Shown here piece after piece: positions 12,561 to 24,780 of a DNA stretch of 64,000 nucleotides. Position 1 is the first letter of the stretch. Every line of letters begins with the position of its first letter. The translations under genes were made by a program, and so were the position numbers. The notes beneath the pieces were generated by a model. That model made no database searches. It had not been told where the DNA came from and saw only the letters and a list, made by a program, of their open reading frames with translations. The stretch lies in NCBI GenBank assembly GCA_024138025.1, contig JAMXBD010000110.1, positions 744,001 through 808,000 on the forward strand, read 5' to 3'. The stretch is from Combretum micranthum. Taxonomy: Eukaryota > Streptophyta > Magnoliopsida > Myrtales > Combretaceae.

Positions 12561-13885
12561 CCAAATTTGTATATTATTATTGTAATATTACTTAATTAAT
12601 TAATTATCTTAATTATATGGTAGTTTATTTAGCTAGACGAGTATAAATATGTCAGTTATTTAGGAGTTCTATCTCCAAAAATTTATTTAAAGATTTTACA
12701 AGTTTTCTAGATTATCTTTAAGTTCAAATTTAGGTTTATAGTTTACGTGATTAAGATTTTCTAGGCCTGGTAAACTAAGTTAGGTTGGAATTTTAGTTCC
12801 TATAAGCTCAAAATTTCCTAACTAGAATAATAGTGTGATCCAAATATTTTTTTGAAGTCTAAATTTTTAGTTATGGATCTGTTTTCATTCTTATCACGTA
12901 TTTATAATACTAGTGGTCCATATTTTAGTTATCATTTTATAATCAATAGGTTCTATAAAGGAGTTTTCTTTTATTGGTTTTGAAACTTAGAGCTATTGTT
13001 AATTATATCTTGAGTGATTGGCTTAAGATATAAAATCTTGTTTTTTGTATCTATTAGGGTCACAAAATTTTCTATTTAGCATTTTTTTTCTTTTAAGTTA
13101 TAAATGAGCTTATTTCTACTCATAGGTTTATTGTAGAATTTTTGTTTTATCCTAAGTTTAATATCTATTTTAAATTTGCTACTCTGTTCACTTTACTAGT
13201 TATAAAGATCTTTGGGTTACAATGGTTAAATTAGGGTTTTAGTTTTTATAGACCCAAAATTTTATAAATAAATCATTGATATAATTCAAATATTTAATTA
13301 GGGTTTAGATTCTTTAGTATTGATAAGTTTTTTGTCTTTTTGCTTAGTTTATAATTCTAATGATTTATCTTTAAACTATCTTTTTATAACTAATAGGTTC
13401 TAGAAATTAATCGTCTTTTATTATAATTGAAATTTAAGGTCAAATATAATTATTTGTTGAATTATCGATTCTTGTCACAGAATATTATCTTTCACTGTTT
13501 ATGAATTATTTATCCTAGCTATTAATAATAGTAAATTTTCTAGTGTATTTAACATATGAAAGATAATTTAATAATCGTTGTATCACTATTAGAATCTTAT
13601 TTTTTTAAGTATTGAGCTTAAGAAAACTGATTTTGAATTTTACAGTAACGATCGGTTTATTATCGATCATTATTTGTTTATACTTTAATAATTTTAATTT
13701 GTGAAAAATTGGGAGTGATTTCTATGACTTTTTATTATAGTTCTTTCGGATTCTATATTATATTTTTAATAATTATTATAACCAAGTTATATAAAATTAA
13801 GGGAATTATATAGTTGACTTAAGATAAATAGGACGACACATCAGATTAAGCTACTTCATAGAGTTTCCCTTGGAAAAAAAAAACC
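12561..13885. other. AT-rich spacer, no feature recognised
   Basis: Very AT-rich sequence with no frame or motif. It may include the 5' part of the decayed minus-strand LTR and the 5' untranslated part of the following Mutator fossil. Confidence 0.4.
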
Positions 13886-14900
13886 GTGAGATATAATGTG
13901 GTTTTAGTGACTAATGATGATGCTGATTGGGAGCAGTTGGTATACATGAAGGGTTTAGTGGCAGTACATGTGCAAATATTTGAAAAGAAGTTGCCATATG
14001 CACCTAAGGCCGATAACGATAGATATATTGACTTTCATGGAAATATTGGAAGCGAAGGGTATGTACCTTAAATCACTAATAGCTAAGTCCAAATAGGTAA
14101 TTTTAAAACTAGTGCACCTCAGGGGAGTAGAGAGACTGATACTGAGGTGAGGTGTCGCAAGACTCGTTGGTTAATCAATGTAGTGATGATTGTAGTGAAC
14201 ATGGAAATGAAGTGAGGGGTAGGGTTTCTCCAACCAATCCCCAATACCTATGGATTATAGAAGAGGATTGATTGGCATCATTTTATGGCTCCAATAGATA
14301 AGGATGTAGTGTGAAGCCCAAAGCTAGTGTCATTTTTTACAGTAAAGGTGGGTAGTGGGTATGCTGCAATTGATGACAAGCATGAGATAAATGCTGATGA
14401 TTGGATCTTTAATAATGAATTTAATGTAAGAATGCAGTTTGAGAGTGAAGATCATCTCATATAGGCAACTAAAATGTGACATATATCGAACCATTATAAC
14501 TTAAAGATAGTGGACCCAAATCTAAGGTCATGAGCAATTAAATGTATTAATACCCACAATAAGGGTTGTAAGTGGATACTCAGAATGTGTTACAAGAAAC
14601 ACGACGGTTGCTTTCAGATTACCAAATATGTGGGACTCACACATGTTTGGATGAAATCACTGGACAAGATCACTCTTAATTGAACTCCACCAGCATGTCT
14701 AGATGTATTATAATGAGATTCAAATTTGTCTATATGTGAGAGCAAATGATCTCCAAACAACCACCTTAAAAGAGTCTGGGTACACGGATCATCTCAAGAG
14801 AATCCGCAAGGCAAAGCACAAGGCTATTAAGCAGGTATGTGGTAGGTGGGAGGATTCCTATTCCAAGCTCCCACACCTATTAAACACCATATAAGAGGCA
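13886..14900 (+). pseudogene. MULE (MuDR-type) transposase, N-terminal part only
   Basis: Broken frames carry landmarks of MuDR transposases in order. First comes a 61-codon N-terminal frame (13886-14071). Then comes the DNA-binding region starting MQFESEDHL (14432), with the hallmark CINTHNKGCKWILR and FQITKY (about 14540-14630). Last is the pre-catalytic segment KAKHKAIKQVCGRWEDSYSK (about 14808-14870). Several in-frame stops (for example after EDHLI and in the 14670-14700 stretch) show it is dead. The DDE catalytic domain that should follow is absent: the sequence passes within about 50 bases to a plant mobile domain. The family call rests on these motifs. The ends of the transposon were not found. 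Confidence 0.6.
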
Positions 14901-14934
14901 AATTCGAGAATTGAGGTAGAGTAGAGTTAAACCT

Positions 14935-16515
14935 ACCCCTCGTGAGCTATCACGTAACCACCTGAAGATGTCATGGCTAGATACACACTTTGGTGCACTA
15001 AAGGAGGATGTGGGTGAGATGACTATTCAGCACCATGACAGGGCCTATATACTGCATCTTCTTAGGGAGTCTTGGTTAGAGACATGTCATAAAATTTTAG
15101 TTCATGTTATGTATCTCCCTTTACTTTAGGACTTTCACATCGTTGGAAGGGGACGGTATGCATAGGGAGCAACTTGCTTAGCATGGCTCTATAAGCAGCT
15201 ATGTACAGTATTCCATGCCAACACTACCAACATAGCAGGCCACCTGGTCATGTTACAAGATTGGGCATAGGAACGTTTCCCACACATTATCCTTATATTT
15301 AAGAGGATCACATCCACTATTGAGGACCGCCCTTATATATGTAGGTGGAGAGCAGATTTTGACGTAAAGGAATGCCCTACATACCTCTTATTATAGTATA
15401 AAAGAGCCATTGATTGCCAGATCTCCAGACAAGCCCGATTGTCTCAATTCTATTATCCTCTTTTATTTCCACATGCACTATTTTGTTTAACTTTTGCTAA
15501 CTTCTTCCATGAACAAGTCATTTGGGAGTTGTATGCACATATTATAGATGATATATGGTGTACCTCCTTCCATGTTATGGAGTATTACTATCCAAATCAA
15601 GTGCTTAGAAAGTTTAGAGGGTTCCAAGGATTCTCTGCCCCTGTGTTTGATATGAGAGCCCTCCATGAGATAAATCTGCAAGGATGTACAGAGTGGTACT
15701 AGGGGGTAGAGCATACCGGGTAGATAGCTAACGAGGATAATTAGTGAGACCATTGTAGACCTGTCGAGACTTCAGCAAACTATTTTCCATGGTATCAGAG
15801 AATTAGTATGTGGTAGATTGGTAAGGTCAATGCACAATTGTGTAGTCATTATTCTGCATTTTGTATATTACATCATGATCTTGCTGTTTTTTATCCATTG
15901 AATGCCAATTTCATTGAGCAATCACTTGATATGCCACCGATTGATACTCTATTTACTGCAAAGGACATTATTCATGTAGTAGATGAGTTCGTGGGTGTCA
16001 ATCCTCAGGAAGCAGCATCACCGGCACCTACCCATTCCGATCATGATGATAGTGGTGACAATGCCACACTACCTCAACTAGTACACGCAGATAAATGCAA
16101 GCCTCAGAGACTAAGGCAAGGGTAGGGTTAAAGCCAAAATGCAGCTAGAGATATTAGAGTTGAGCCATCACCCCACGTGTTTAGATATGAGAGTTTGGTC
16201 CTTCTTCATCATCATATGTTGATCTCTTAGATACTCCTAGGCCTAAGAGTTCTTCTACATCGATTCATACTCCCTTAGCTCCACGAAAGAGGTGGTCAAC
16301 ACCACATGACGATATGAGGGAGGGCCTCACTCAGGTGAATCTAGACCCCATCTCATTTTATTAGCATAGCCTACTGAGTGGTGATGGGGATAGCACCAAT
16401 ATTACATAAGTGGACTCATTTTTGGAGCATCCTCAGTAGTAGCCACAGCCATAGCCTAATGTAGAAGTATGAACATTCGTTCGATAGAGGAGAGGCAAGC
16501 AGAGGTAGCGATAGT
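14935..16515 (+). pseudogene. Plant mobile domain (PMD) of a MULE, MAIN-like
   Basis: Reading in the broken plus frame gives LSRNHLKMSWLDTHFGAL, then YILHLLRESW, LAWLYKQLC, then ICRWRADFDVKECPTYLLL and QFYYPLLFPHALF, in the order typical of plant mobile domains (as in MAIN, MAIL1 and the long PP7-type phosphatases). The longest intact piece is 15439-15702. A C-terminal acidic/proline-rich piece follows (15838-16125), then a basic arginine/glycine end near 16480-16510. Several stops interrupt it (for example after YLPLL near 15125). PMDs are known both in transposons and as host proteins that maintain silencing and meristems. Here the link to a MULE N-terminus and the decay indicate a transposon copy. 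Confidence 0.6.
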
Positions 16516-16878
16516 TATTTTTGCATTTATTATTTTTCATCTATTTATTGTATCTATCGTGTATTTCTTCTTTATATGGACGCATGAATAATCTAGTGCG
16601 TTTATTTCTTTTGTTGCATTTCTTTAAATTTCACTTGTTTGTGTATTGTTATTGGAGAGATTTTCTAATTGAACTGTTGGTGTCTAATGGAGATTTTTGG
16701 TGGAAGAATAAGGTCTAAAGATATCCTTCTTTATACTTGACAGTGATTGTATGATCAAATCAGCATGTGATTTGTACTACAATTTGACAGGTGAATGATT
16801 GTACTGAGGAAATTAAAGAAAAAGAAACAAGGATTGAAGAAAGATTCATGTCAAAATTATCTCTTCAAGATATGAGTT
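16516..16878. other. 3' flank of the MULE fossil, nothing recognised
   Basis: AT-rich. The 65-codon frame at 16521-16718 is T-rich and without motif. No terminal inverted repeat of the MULE was identified here. Confidence 0.4.
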
Positions 16879-16986
16879 TGGTATAAAATGTTGACCAAGT
16901 CGATGTATCTATAGCAATCCCGTCTCTTCAAGAGACAAGGACAATATAGCTATACAACCTCCTCTCTTAAAGAGACGAGGTCAGCA

Positions 16987-17401
16987 TAGAGTTGCAGATA
17001 AATCAAGTTGGTTCACAAACCAATAGAGATTAGCTTGATATTTACTCAAGTTCGAATCAAGAATAGCTGAGCTAAGTCAAGGTTAAGCTTCGTATGTTTA
17101 GCTCGATTAGCTAACAAACCTAATCGAGTTTGAGTCAAGCATAAATATTAATCAAATTGAATCTAATCAAGTTTGACTATTAATATAATTTGAATTATTA
17201 TTAAAAGTATTTTTTAGTGTAAATTGAGGTTAAATGAGCTTAACCAAGTTGAGCTCAAGTTCAAGCTTACGTGGTGTTACTTCGAGCTGAACTCGAGCCT
17301 AAAATTTTAAGCTCGGTCACGTTTGAGCTTTGAAATTTCAAGTTGAGCTAAAGCTCAAATTTAGCACTGTATCGTCTCGATTAGACTCATTTGCAACCCT
17401 A
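16987..17401. mobile_element. hAT-like MITE with internal GAGCTTAA-type repeats
   Basis: The ends are TAGAGTTGCAGATAAATC and, reversed, TAGGGTTGCAAATGAGTC. The flanks GGTCAGCA and GGTTAATG are only partly alike, so the 8-bp duplication has decayed or the ends are shifted. The interior is built of repeated TTGAGCTC/AAGCTCGA blocks. Related elements are at 39651-41058 and about 54137-54675. Confidence 0.55.
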
Positions 17402-17414
17402 GGTTAATGTAATA

Positions 17415-17794
17415 GAGTAAATTATACCAAAATGTATTAACATTTGAGAGTAAATTCATTTAAGATATCAACGTTTTGAGTAATTTAAAAGAGGTATAAA
17501 TGTTTAACAAAGTAGATCATATAAGATATTAACGTTTTACGAAGTTCATTTGATATATCAACGTTTAGATTAGTTTTCAACTAAAACTCTCTTAAATTTT
17601 CATCAATGGTCGATTATTAATATCTTATTTGACTTACTTTCCCAAACGTTGATACCTTTTTTTAACTACTCAAAACATTGATACATTAAATAAACATTCC
17701 CCCCAAACATTGATACATCTTTTTAACCACTTGAAATGTTGATACCTTAAATAAACTTATCTCAAATGTTGATACCTTTTGATATAATTTATCC
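17415..17794. mobile_element. Foldback MITE
   Basis: The left end AGTAAATTATACCAAAATG pairs with the right end CCTTTTGATATAATTTATCC. Internally, blocks like GATATCAACGTTTTGAG are mirrored by CAAACATTGATACAT. It belongs to the same structural group as 6483-6795. Confidence 0.55.
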
Positions 17795-17890
17795 TATGTA
17801 ATATAACAACTTCTTCTCTTCAAGATACGAGATCAACCACTTATCGTCGTGTTTCTTTAAAAGATGAGTTTAAGTTATCTAAATCTGTGA

Positions 17891-20229
17891 GTATTTTCAT
17901 CTCAATGACATCTTCATATTTATTTTAAAATTATTAATATTTATTTCCTTTTCCCTATATTGTAATAATACCATATATAATTGTATCTAATATATTTGGA
18001 TGAATAAAAATTATGTCCCATAAGACAGAAAAAAGTGTATTATTTCAACATAGAGGCACCAACCTTTTAAAAACTTAGAAAAATCATGGTTAAAATTTGA
18101 AATTTAAATGCTATGGGCTGAACATTTCTTCAAAAAATGGTTTACCTTTTTTCCATCATTATCTGTAATAACAAATTGAAACTTTCTTTATATAGAGAAG
18201 GAAAGAAACAAAAGGGCTTTCCTTTTTTTTTTTTTTTTTGTTTTCCTTTCTTTCTTTCTTTCTTTTAGGTTGTTCCATGTTTAACGGACTAAGTCGTCGT
18301 GATTTTGTCGTAATTTTACTCAAAAAAAATTCTCTTATGCAGTTGTTTCTATTTTTAACTTTTATTGTTTGTCCTTTTAATTTGTTTCATATTACCGTTT
18401 TATTGCAAAATAATTGTTAAAACAAAAATCATTTTCCTAAGAAAAAGCTAGCACTTGATTTTATTATTTTTTGACAATATTTATTGTCATAAAACTCTAC
18501 CACAAGACCCTAAATAAAAGCCTTAAATTTTTTTGGATAAGATTAAATATCATAAAAAGGAACATAATTATAGAATTTTTTTAACTTAACTTCTAAATCA
18601 AAACAAATTTAAATAGAAAAAAGTCGTAGTAACCTTTCTAAATTTTTATATCGGTACGAATACATGTATAAACTTACAAAGTATACTTTAATACATGTGA
18701 TATTGTGAATAATTCTCTAAAATTAAGCCCCATGCAATATTATAGTAATTAGCCTTATGATTCAAATAGGGAGGGATAGCATATCATAATTAAAAAGCAG
18801 TTCAGTTAAGAATAAGATGAATCTGAATACTAAAATGGAAAAATATACATGTACTCTTCTTTCTCTCTTCAATGCCGTGAGCTTCCTAGAAGGTATTAAG
18901 TGGGTTTTCTTCAATCTTGAAGCTCAATCACAACAAAGAGATGATAATTAAAAGATTGGAGAAGAACTAAATCAAGAGGTTCTACAAGATTAAGCAAGAT
19001 TCAATATCAACCGAGTGTAGTTTTTGAATTAATACTAATTGAAAGAGTTGTGATTCATATTAATCAAGGAAAGTCAATTGAAGGGGCGTGTAGCATCATT
19101 AGTATTGGTAAGTGATTTTCTTGAATTGAAGCTCAAACTAACTTATATTAAGTAACTTTTAGTGATATAAAGGTTGGATGAAGTAATTAGGTTATCGTGT
19201 TGATATTTGATAGTTAAACCAAGTCTTGAAGTGGTTTTGAGTAGTGTTTCATTGTGGTGATATGGGCTCTTAAAAATTTGAAATGATTAAAAATAAACTC
19301 AACTCATTGATCCTCTAATCTTATATTTTATTAAATTTCGATTGAATGATGAATCTGGATATTAAATGATAAAAAGGGGATATATAATGATGGGATGGTG
19401 GCATGTAACACAAAAATGAGTTTTAGTTTACCAATGTATGTTTTTTGTGTTATAAACATGTGATTCATAGTAATTTGATGTTTGAGTTAAGAAATAATGA
19501 AGTGGACATGTTGGTGTGAGTAAATATATTCATGCCATGGATTTCAGGTAGTAATTGGGTGCCTTCGACATTAATGTGCAAGAAAAGGACTGGAGAGTAA
19601 ATATGATATATTCATGTATGGAAAGAAGATCTTTTATGTTACATTTTAACATGGAAATGGATCTAGAATAGAATTTCATTATTGAAAATCTATAATTCTG
19701 ATTTTGAGGAGAAATTCGATTTAATTTAATCTCATTAACAATTATTATTACAATTATCTTTTTATCCTTCTACACATTTATTATTTACATTTATTACTGA
19801 CAATAAATGCCATGTTGATTTCATTCCATTTCATGATAAAGTCTAAACAAAGGAATGAATTTATCATTCTACGGTTCAATCCATTTCTTGCTATTCCACC
19901 CATTTCAATTAATTATATTTCAAACGATTTCAATGTACCAAATGTGATATTAGAGTATTTATTGGACTATGAGATTTAGAATGAATAGGGTTTCCAAAAA
20001 TGAGAAAGTTTTATCATATCTACTTATTTAATGATTTTATATTCATATCTAACAGTAATCACATATCTACTTAATATATTATTTACTATATCTATTTTAA
20101 TGATAAGATGATTAACGGAATGAAAGGTTGCAAAGAAACCATATTCTCGGACTTAGTTGAAGCAATTCGCTGGATTATGACCAATGAAATATCCACTGAT
20201 TTCTTACCAAATTTTGTTCTACAATGCAG
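17891..20229. other. AT-rich region, no confirmed gene
   Basis: It holds a T-rich run and (TTTC)n microsatellite at about 18221-18266, and a segment (19630-19960) with AATTTCATT/CCATTTCATG-type inverted blocks that may be an old MITE. The stretch 18840-19560 is less AT-rich but has no readable frame. Confidence 0.4.
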
Positions 20230-20364
20230 GGAATTGTACCAAGAGAAGCACATGATGAAATGGAAGCTACAATGGATGAATCGATCGATGAATTAATTGG
20301 CGTTGGCTCACCAACTAGTGACGATGATATGGAAGCTCCGTCAAGTTATGATGTTTATAAATAA
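20230..20364 (+). CDS. Possible orphan 3'-terminal exon, unknown gene
   Basis: After an acceptor-like CAATGCAG (ends 20229) there is a 44-codon frame in phase 0, ending in TAA at 20362-20364. Its C-terminus is acidic (DELIGVGSPTSDDDMEAP), which reads like real protein rather than random AT-rich sequence. The upstream frame 20108-20296 overlaps it in another phase. I do not recognise the family, and no matching upstream exons were found. It could be a captured gene fragment or the end of a decayed transposon gene. Confidence 0.25.
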   Translation, partial: GIVPREAHDEMEATMDESIDELIGVGSPTSDDDMEAPSSYDVYK

Positions 20365-21043
20365 ACCTTGTTTGTCTCTTTTTAATTTGCTTAGGATGTT
20401 TTATAACGTTTTGTGATGGGGTTGCTCTCCTCTGCTTGTTTTGCTTCTGAACTGATGGATTCTAACTCCCTCTTAAACGAGAATGTGTGTTTATAATCTG
20501 TTGTAGCTCTACAGCAGTTTATCTATATATAAATAATATTATGTTTTTCTACCAAAGAAAAAATATATATATAATATAGAGAGAATAATGAACTTCTTAT
20601 TTTTATCTCTCTTTTCTCTATATTAATAACACTCCATATAATCCTATTTTTATAAACATAAAAATACAATGAAAGGTAATAAATATATTCCTAATCTTGC
20701 ATTTATGAATAATGAATAAATTTATAATATTCTATCTATGGACATTTTATGAGTGAATTCACAATAATTACATATATATATTATTATTAACATAAGTGAT
20801 TGTTTAATAAATTAAAACTTTTAAAGCCCATTCTGATGAGTAATTATTCATTTCCTTCCCATTATGGTGTTTAATTAAGGGAAGTGACAATCCATAATGA
20901 ATATTGGTATTACTTAAAATGATTAATAGCAATTCATACCCCATACCTATAAATTTTCATTTAATGGTTTATTTTTCAATTTTATCATAAATATCTCTAT
21001 CAAATATCACATATATAATTATCCTTTAATAAAAATATTTAAT
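20365..21043. other. AT-rich spacer with MITE-like scraps
   Basis: No frame or clear terminus is visible. Inverted CATTATGG/CCATAATG-type blocks near 20820-20940 suggest an old MITE. Confidence 0.35.
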
Positions 21044-21052
21044 AAAGATAGT

Positions 21053-21157
21053 GGGTGCAAATGGTTTTGTAGCCTAATGGCATCTCCTAGGTCTCATATG
21101 TGAGAGGTCACAAGTTCGAATCCCTCCTCCCCATTATAATTGGCCAAAAAAAAAAAA
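21053..21157 (+). mobile_element. tRNA-derived SINE with target duplication
   Basis: A short element with a Pol III box A (TAGCCTAATGG, 21070-21080) and box B (GTTCGAATC, 21114-21122) about 34 bases apart, followed by a short unrelated stretch and an A-run. It is flanked by a perfect 9-bp repeat AAAGATAGT (21044-21052 and 21158-21166). The body is only about 105 bases including the tail. The sequence does not fold as an intact tRNA by eye, so a SINE fits better than a tRNA gene. Confidence 0.75.
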
Positions 21158-21535
21158 AAAGATAGTAGACTTTATAGATATTTTATCTTTTACTTTAATA
21201 ATTACTTATTATATTTTTAATACCATAAATAAATATTATAATAGCTATTACAATCTTATCACATTCCTATTAAATTGGAATTTAATTACTCTCTTATTTG
21301 ATAAGTGAAGTGAACAAGACATTAAGATGTTCACTTCTAAATTCTTAGAGCTGTCTAACCTTGTTACCGATTGTTTCTTGTGGTTAATTCTTAGTCACAA
21401 AGATATATGCATAAACAAGTTGCATTATCTATGACAAGAATATTAAATATAGGCAAGCTTGTCACTGGCACAATTACAAGCCGACTATGGCCCATAAGGT
21501 ATGTTGACCCATTGGCCATTCGGCCTTGTCTTAGG

Positions 21536-22242
21536 TAGGAATGTAACCAAGATAGGTTTTACAAAACCTGAACCCGATACCTTTTATATTTTCCAAAACC
21601 CGTTCCAAACCATATAAAGATTTTGTCAACAAATCCAAAAAACTCGGTCGATAGATCCTATAGGATACCTGAACTCAATAAGCCTATAAATATGTTAACT
21701 TAATTATTTTATGTTTAAACTTATCTAAGAAAAATATTTTTCTCATAACATGCATACTTGTAATTTGCTTCTTGTCTACTCATGGAAAAATTTATTCCTA
21801 TTAATATTTAAGTATAAAATAAATCCTTTTGTTATTATTTTTCATTAGCTTAACATTTCAATGTGTCGCCATGATTGATTAAAATGAAATATTAGAAAAA
21901 ATGAATGCTTTATAATTTAAAAAATGTATATACCCATCTGTTAAATTGAAATACAAATTTAATAATACATATTTCATTCATTAAATTAAACTAATACCTA
22001 AAATAACTAAAATACATAAACTCGAAACTAATTTGATTTTTAATTTTATTAAGAGAAATATATTTAATATTTTTTTCTTAACGGGTTGGGGTTCTCAATG
22101 GATTTTATATCTGTCCCATAACCCAACCCAAAACCCTATAGAGTTTCGTATGTTGTTCTAAAACTCATCCCAAACTTTATGAGATATTTATTGGCTTGGG
22201 TGGGTTGAGTATCCTATGAAAACTCATCTGATTGTATCCGTA
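21536..22242. mobile_element. Non-autonomous hAT transposon, family A copy 2
   Basis: The ends TAGGAATGTAACC and TTGTATCCGTA are decayed forms of the family repeat, flanked by a perfect 8-bp duplication GTCTTAGG (21528-21535 and 22243-22250). The interior repeats the ACCTGAACCCGATACC and CCCAACCCAAAACCC blocks of the other copies. No transposase is encoded. Confidence 0.82.
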
Positions 22243-22250
22243 GTCTTAGG

Positions 22251-23679
22251 ATTACCTATCCTGTCAAACTTCACAAACAAAGTCTATTAGTCCATAAGAC
22301 CTAAGAATGTGATGGTAGCTAGAAAATGGCAAGAAAGAGAGTGCTCAAACTAGATATTGACCTAACTAGAGCAGGAAAAAGAAAAAAGCAAAACCAACCA
22401 AACCAGGAATCATATTGAATTGGATTGAACAGATTTGGAAATTCAATTTTTTTCCCTTAAATGTTTGATTTGATCATAAGATAATTGGTTTGCAATTTGG
22501 TTCACTCATAGAAAACTGGTTCGCGGTTCGATTAGATGAACAAACCAAACCATTAATTAAAAAAAAAAAAACTATGAATACTAGGTCATTTTTTGAGAAT
22601 TTACACTACTCTCAATTCACACCTTTATGAAATATAGTAGAGAATTTGAAATACACATTTGTAGAGTATTGTGGAAAAAAAATGAGAAAAAAATCCAAAA
22701 AATTGAGAAGCAAAAAATTTTAGATACTTAAGATTCTATTTGACTAATATTCTTTTTTACATTGCTAATTTCCAAGCTATGATTGTTCCGATATAATATG
22801 ATTATGAACAAGCTTTTTAGTAAATGGAAAATGGAAAAAAGACAATAGTTCATCACCATCATGTGTGCCTTTTACTATACATGTATATATAAATGTAATA
22901 AAATTAAATAATTTTTATTTTATGTGAATATATATAATGCACCAATTGCACTTTAGCTCCTAACATAAATATATTTTTATTTTTAAATATTTTAAAATTG
23001 TAATCGTGGAGTTGGAGGAAACAAAAATTTTCAATTGATATGATATAATTTCATTTGTTGATTTGCAATAGACGTTGAAACGAAAAATTGAATCGGACTG
23101 TATTTTTTTTTTTCAATTTTAAAAAGTTATAAACCCATTCATATGGTTAATTAGAATTAAAAAAAAAATAGTGAATCGTATATCATAAGTTGATCTATTC
23201 GGAGGGTAAATTGACCCAACACACTGCGCCCCACCCTGTCGAAGACTTTAGCCTTACCTTTCAGTCTACTTCTCCAGCTCATATGCTGTTTAGTTAGCCA
23301 AACAAGGCAAAAAGGAAACAGGAATGCCACGGTTTTTTTAACTCATTTGTCCGGTCGGTAGGACTGTACCTATAGAACTATGCTTTTTTTTTTTTTCTGA
23401 TGAACATGTGCATGTGCTGAGCTTTATGTCCGTTTCTTCAGTTGTTTTTTCACTGAACTTTTAGCTTGAAAGTGCTTTCGTCTCTTCCCTTTTTTTTTTT
23501 TCCCTCAATGATGTCTTTTGTCCCGAAAAGAAAATAACAAATTGTATTTACCATCAACCCCTATCTATAATTAAATATTAATTTTTCTTTTTTATTTAGT
23601 TAGGATAAACATATCGTCTCTATTTCCTTCGCTATTGAATTTCTATATTGAAGAGGTTCGTTCGATTCTTTTATTTTAC
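22251..23679. other. AT-rich spacer
   Basis: No gene is seen. Blocks of AACCAACCAAACC (about 22395) and AAAACTGGTTCGCGGTTCG (about 22510), with mirrored blocks near 23080, suggest an old MITE whose ends I could not fix. T-runs lie at 23382-23398 and 23490-23501. Confidence 0.35.
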
Positions 23680-23925
23680 GTCGGAAGAAATGGCTAAAAA
23701 TTAATGTTAATGGAGCTTTCGAACAGAATTCAATATTATTGACGGGTAGGAGACTGCTTTAGAAATCACAATGGGCACTGCATTTGAGGTTATGCAAAGA
23801 GAGATAGAAGATGAATACACCCTTGGATTTAGAAATATAGACTTGGGTTGTTCATCATGCATAAGAATCCATAGGATTTTATATCATTGTGGAATCCGAT
23901 TCTCTTCAAGCTATTAAGGGCTGTT
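23680..23925 (+). pseudogene. RNase H (RVT_3-type) fragment of a LINE
   Basis: The frame opens with KWLKINVNGAFEQN and, after frame breaks and stops, ends with IVESDSLQAIKG. These are the first and third conserved blocks of the RNase H domain found at the 3' end of plant LINEs and related decayed reverse transcriptases. No reverse transcriptase is nearby. The right end is cut by the MITE that follows. Confidence 0.6.
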
Positions 23926-24115
23926 TGCATGGTTGGATTTTTATCTGTATTGATAATTTATCGATATTTTATCAATATCGATTTAGTATTAGTTTGATTT
24001 TGTCAGTTTATAAATAAAACTGTTAATTTTTCAATGATATTATATATCTGTACTGGTTTAGTATCGATTTGGTTTAAAAAGAAACTAAATCAAATATTCA
24101 AATAGCTTATTATTA
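23926..24115. mobile_element. MITE family B copy 1
   Basis: It starts GGGCTGTTTGCATGGTTGG and carries GTCAGTTTATAAATAAAACT, then TGGTTTAGTATCGATTTGG and a closing CAAATATTCAAATAG. The same ordered blocks occur at 50620-50865 and 53510-53700. Superfamily not proven, possibly hAT. Confidence 0.5.
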
Positions 24116-24235
24116 GGCTTTGTTTTCAATATACAATTAGATAGATACAATAGGAGACCGATAGACCATGGCTAATAGTTTTTGGGATGTACTAAACTCT
24201 AGTTGCTGTGACAGTTTTATTTTAGCTGTTTTCGA

Positions 24236-24650
24236 CAGGAAAAAAATAAACTAGCATTTTGAAAGGTATATTTAATTTTTAGCAATTTAGTATCTACTTA
24301 TAGATTTTGAAATTAACATGAATAATTCAGTGTCTCATTAAATAATATTTTATGAATTTATTTTAATGACAAGATATGGCAAGTACATAGCTAAAAATTG
24401 TCAAAATCAAAAGATGCAACATTGAATTACTAAAAATGATCAAAAATTGAAAATACAAGTGCTTAGTCTACCATTATCCTATTATGAAAATAATCGTTTA
24501 TCAAATATTTGTTAATAAAAATACCGAATTGTACAAATTTAGAAAGTACAAACACTAATTTACAAAATCTAAAGATAAAATATTAAATTGTGAAAAGTTG
24601 ACAGTATAGCATTTGGTTAATCATTATACCAATTTGGAGAATAAGTCTTA
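24236..24650. mobile_element. Foldback-like MITE
   Basis: Blocks such as GCAATTTAGTATCTACTTAT are mirrored by ACTAATTTACAAAATCTAAA toward the right end. The layout resembles the foldback at 43590-43985. The ends are approximate. Confidence 0.4.
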
Positions 24651-24780
24651 ATTAGGAGCATGATTGTGATATTTTTTCTTTCGGTCAAACCGATTACAAA
24701 TTTTTGGGTGTAAGCTATTTAAATCCGGATGGAAAACTAGTGTTAATATCATCATATTCAATCACTCATGCGTAAACCTA

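Larger units (their letters stand above)
16880..17890. repeat. Palindrome-motif repeat split by two MITEs
   Basis: The outer parts (16880-16986 and 17806-17890) carry GTCTCTTCAAGAGAC, CTCTCTTAAAGAGACGAGG and TTCTCTTCAAGATACGAG. They look like one repeat interrupted by the MITEs at 16987-17401 and 17415-17794. Class unknown. Confidence 0.4.
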
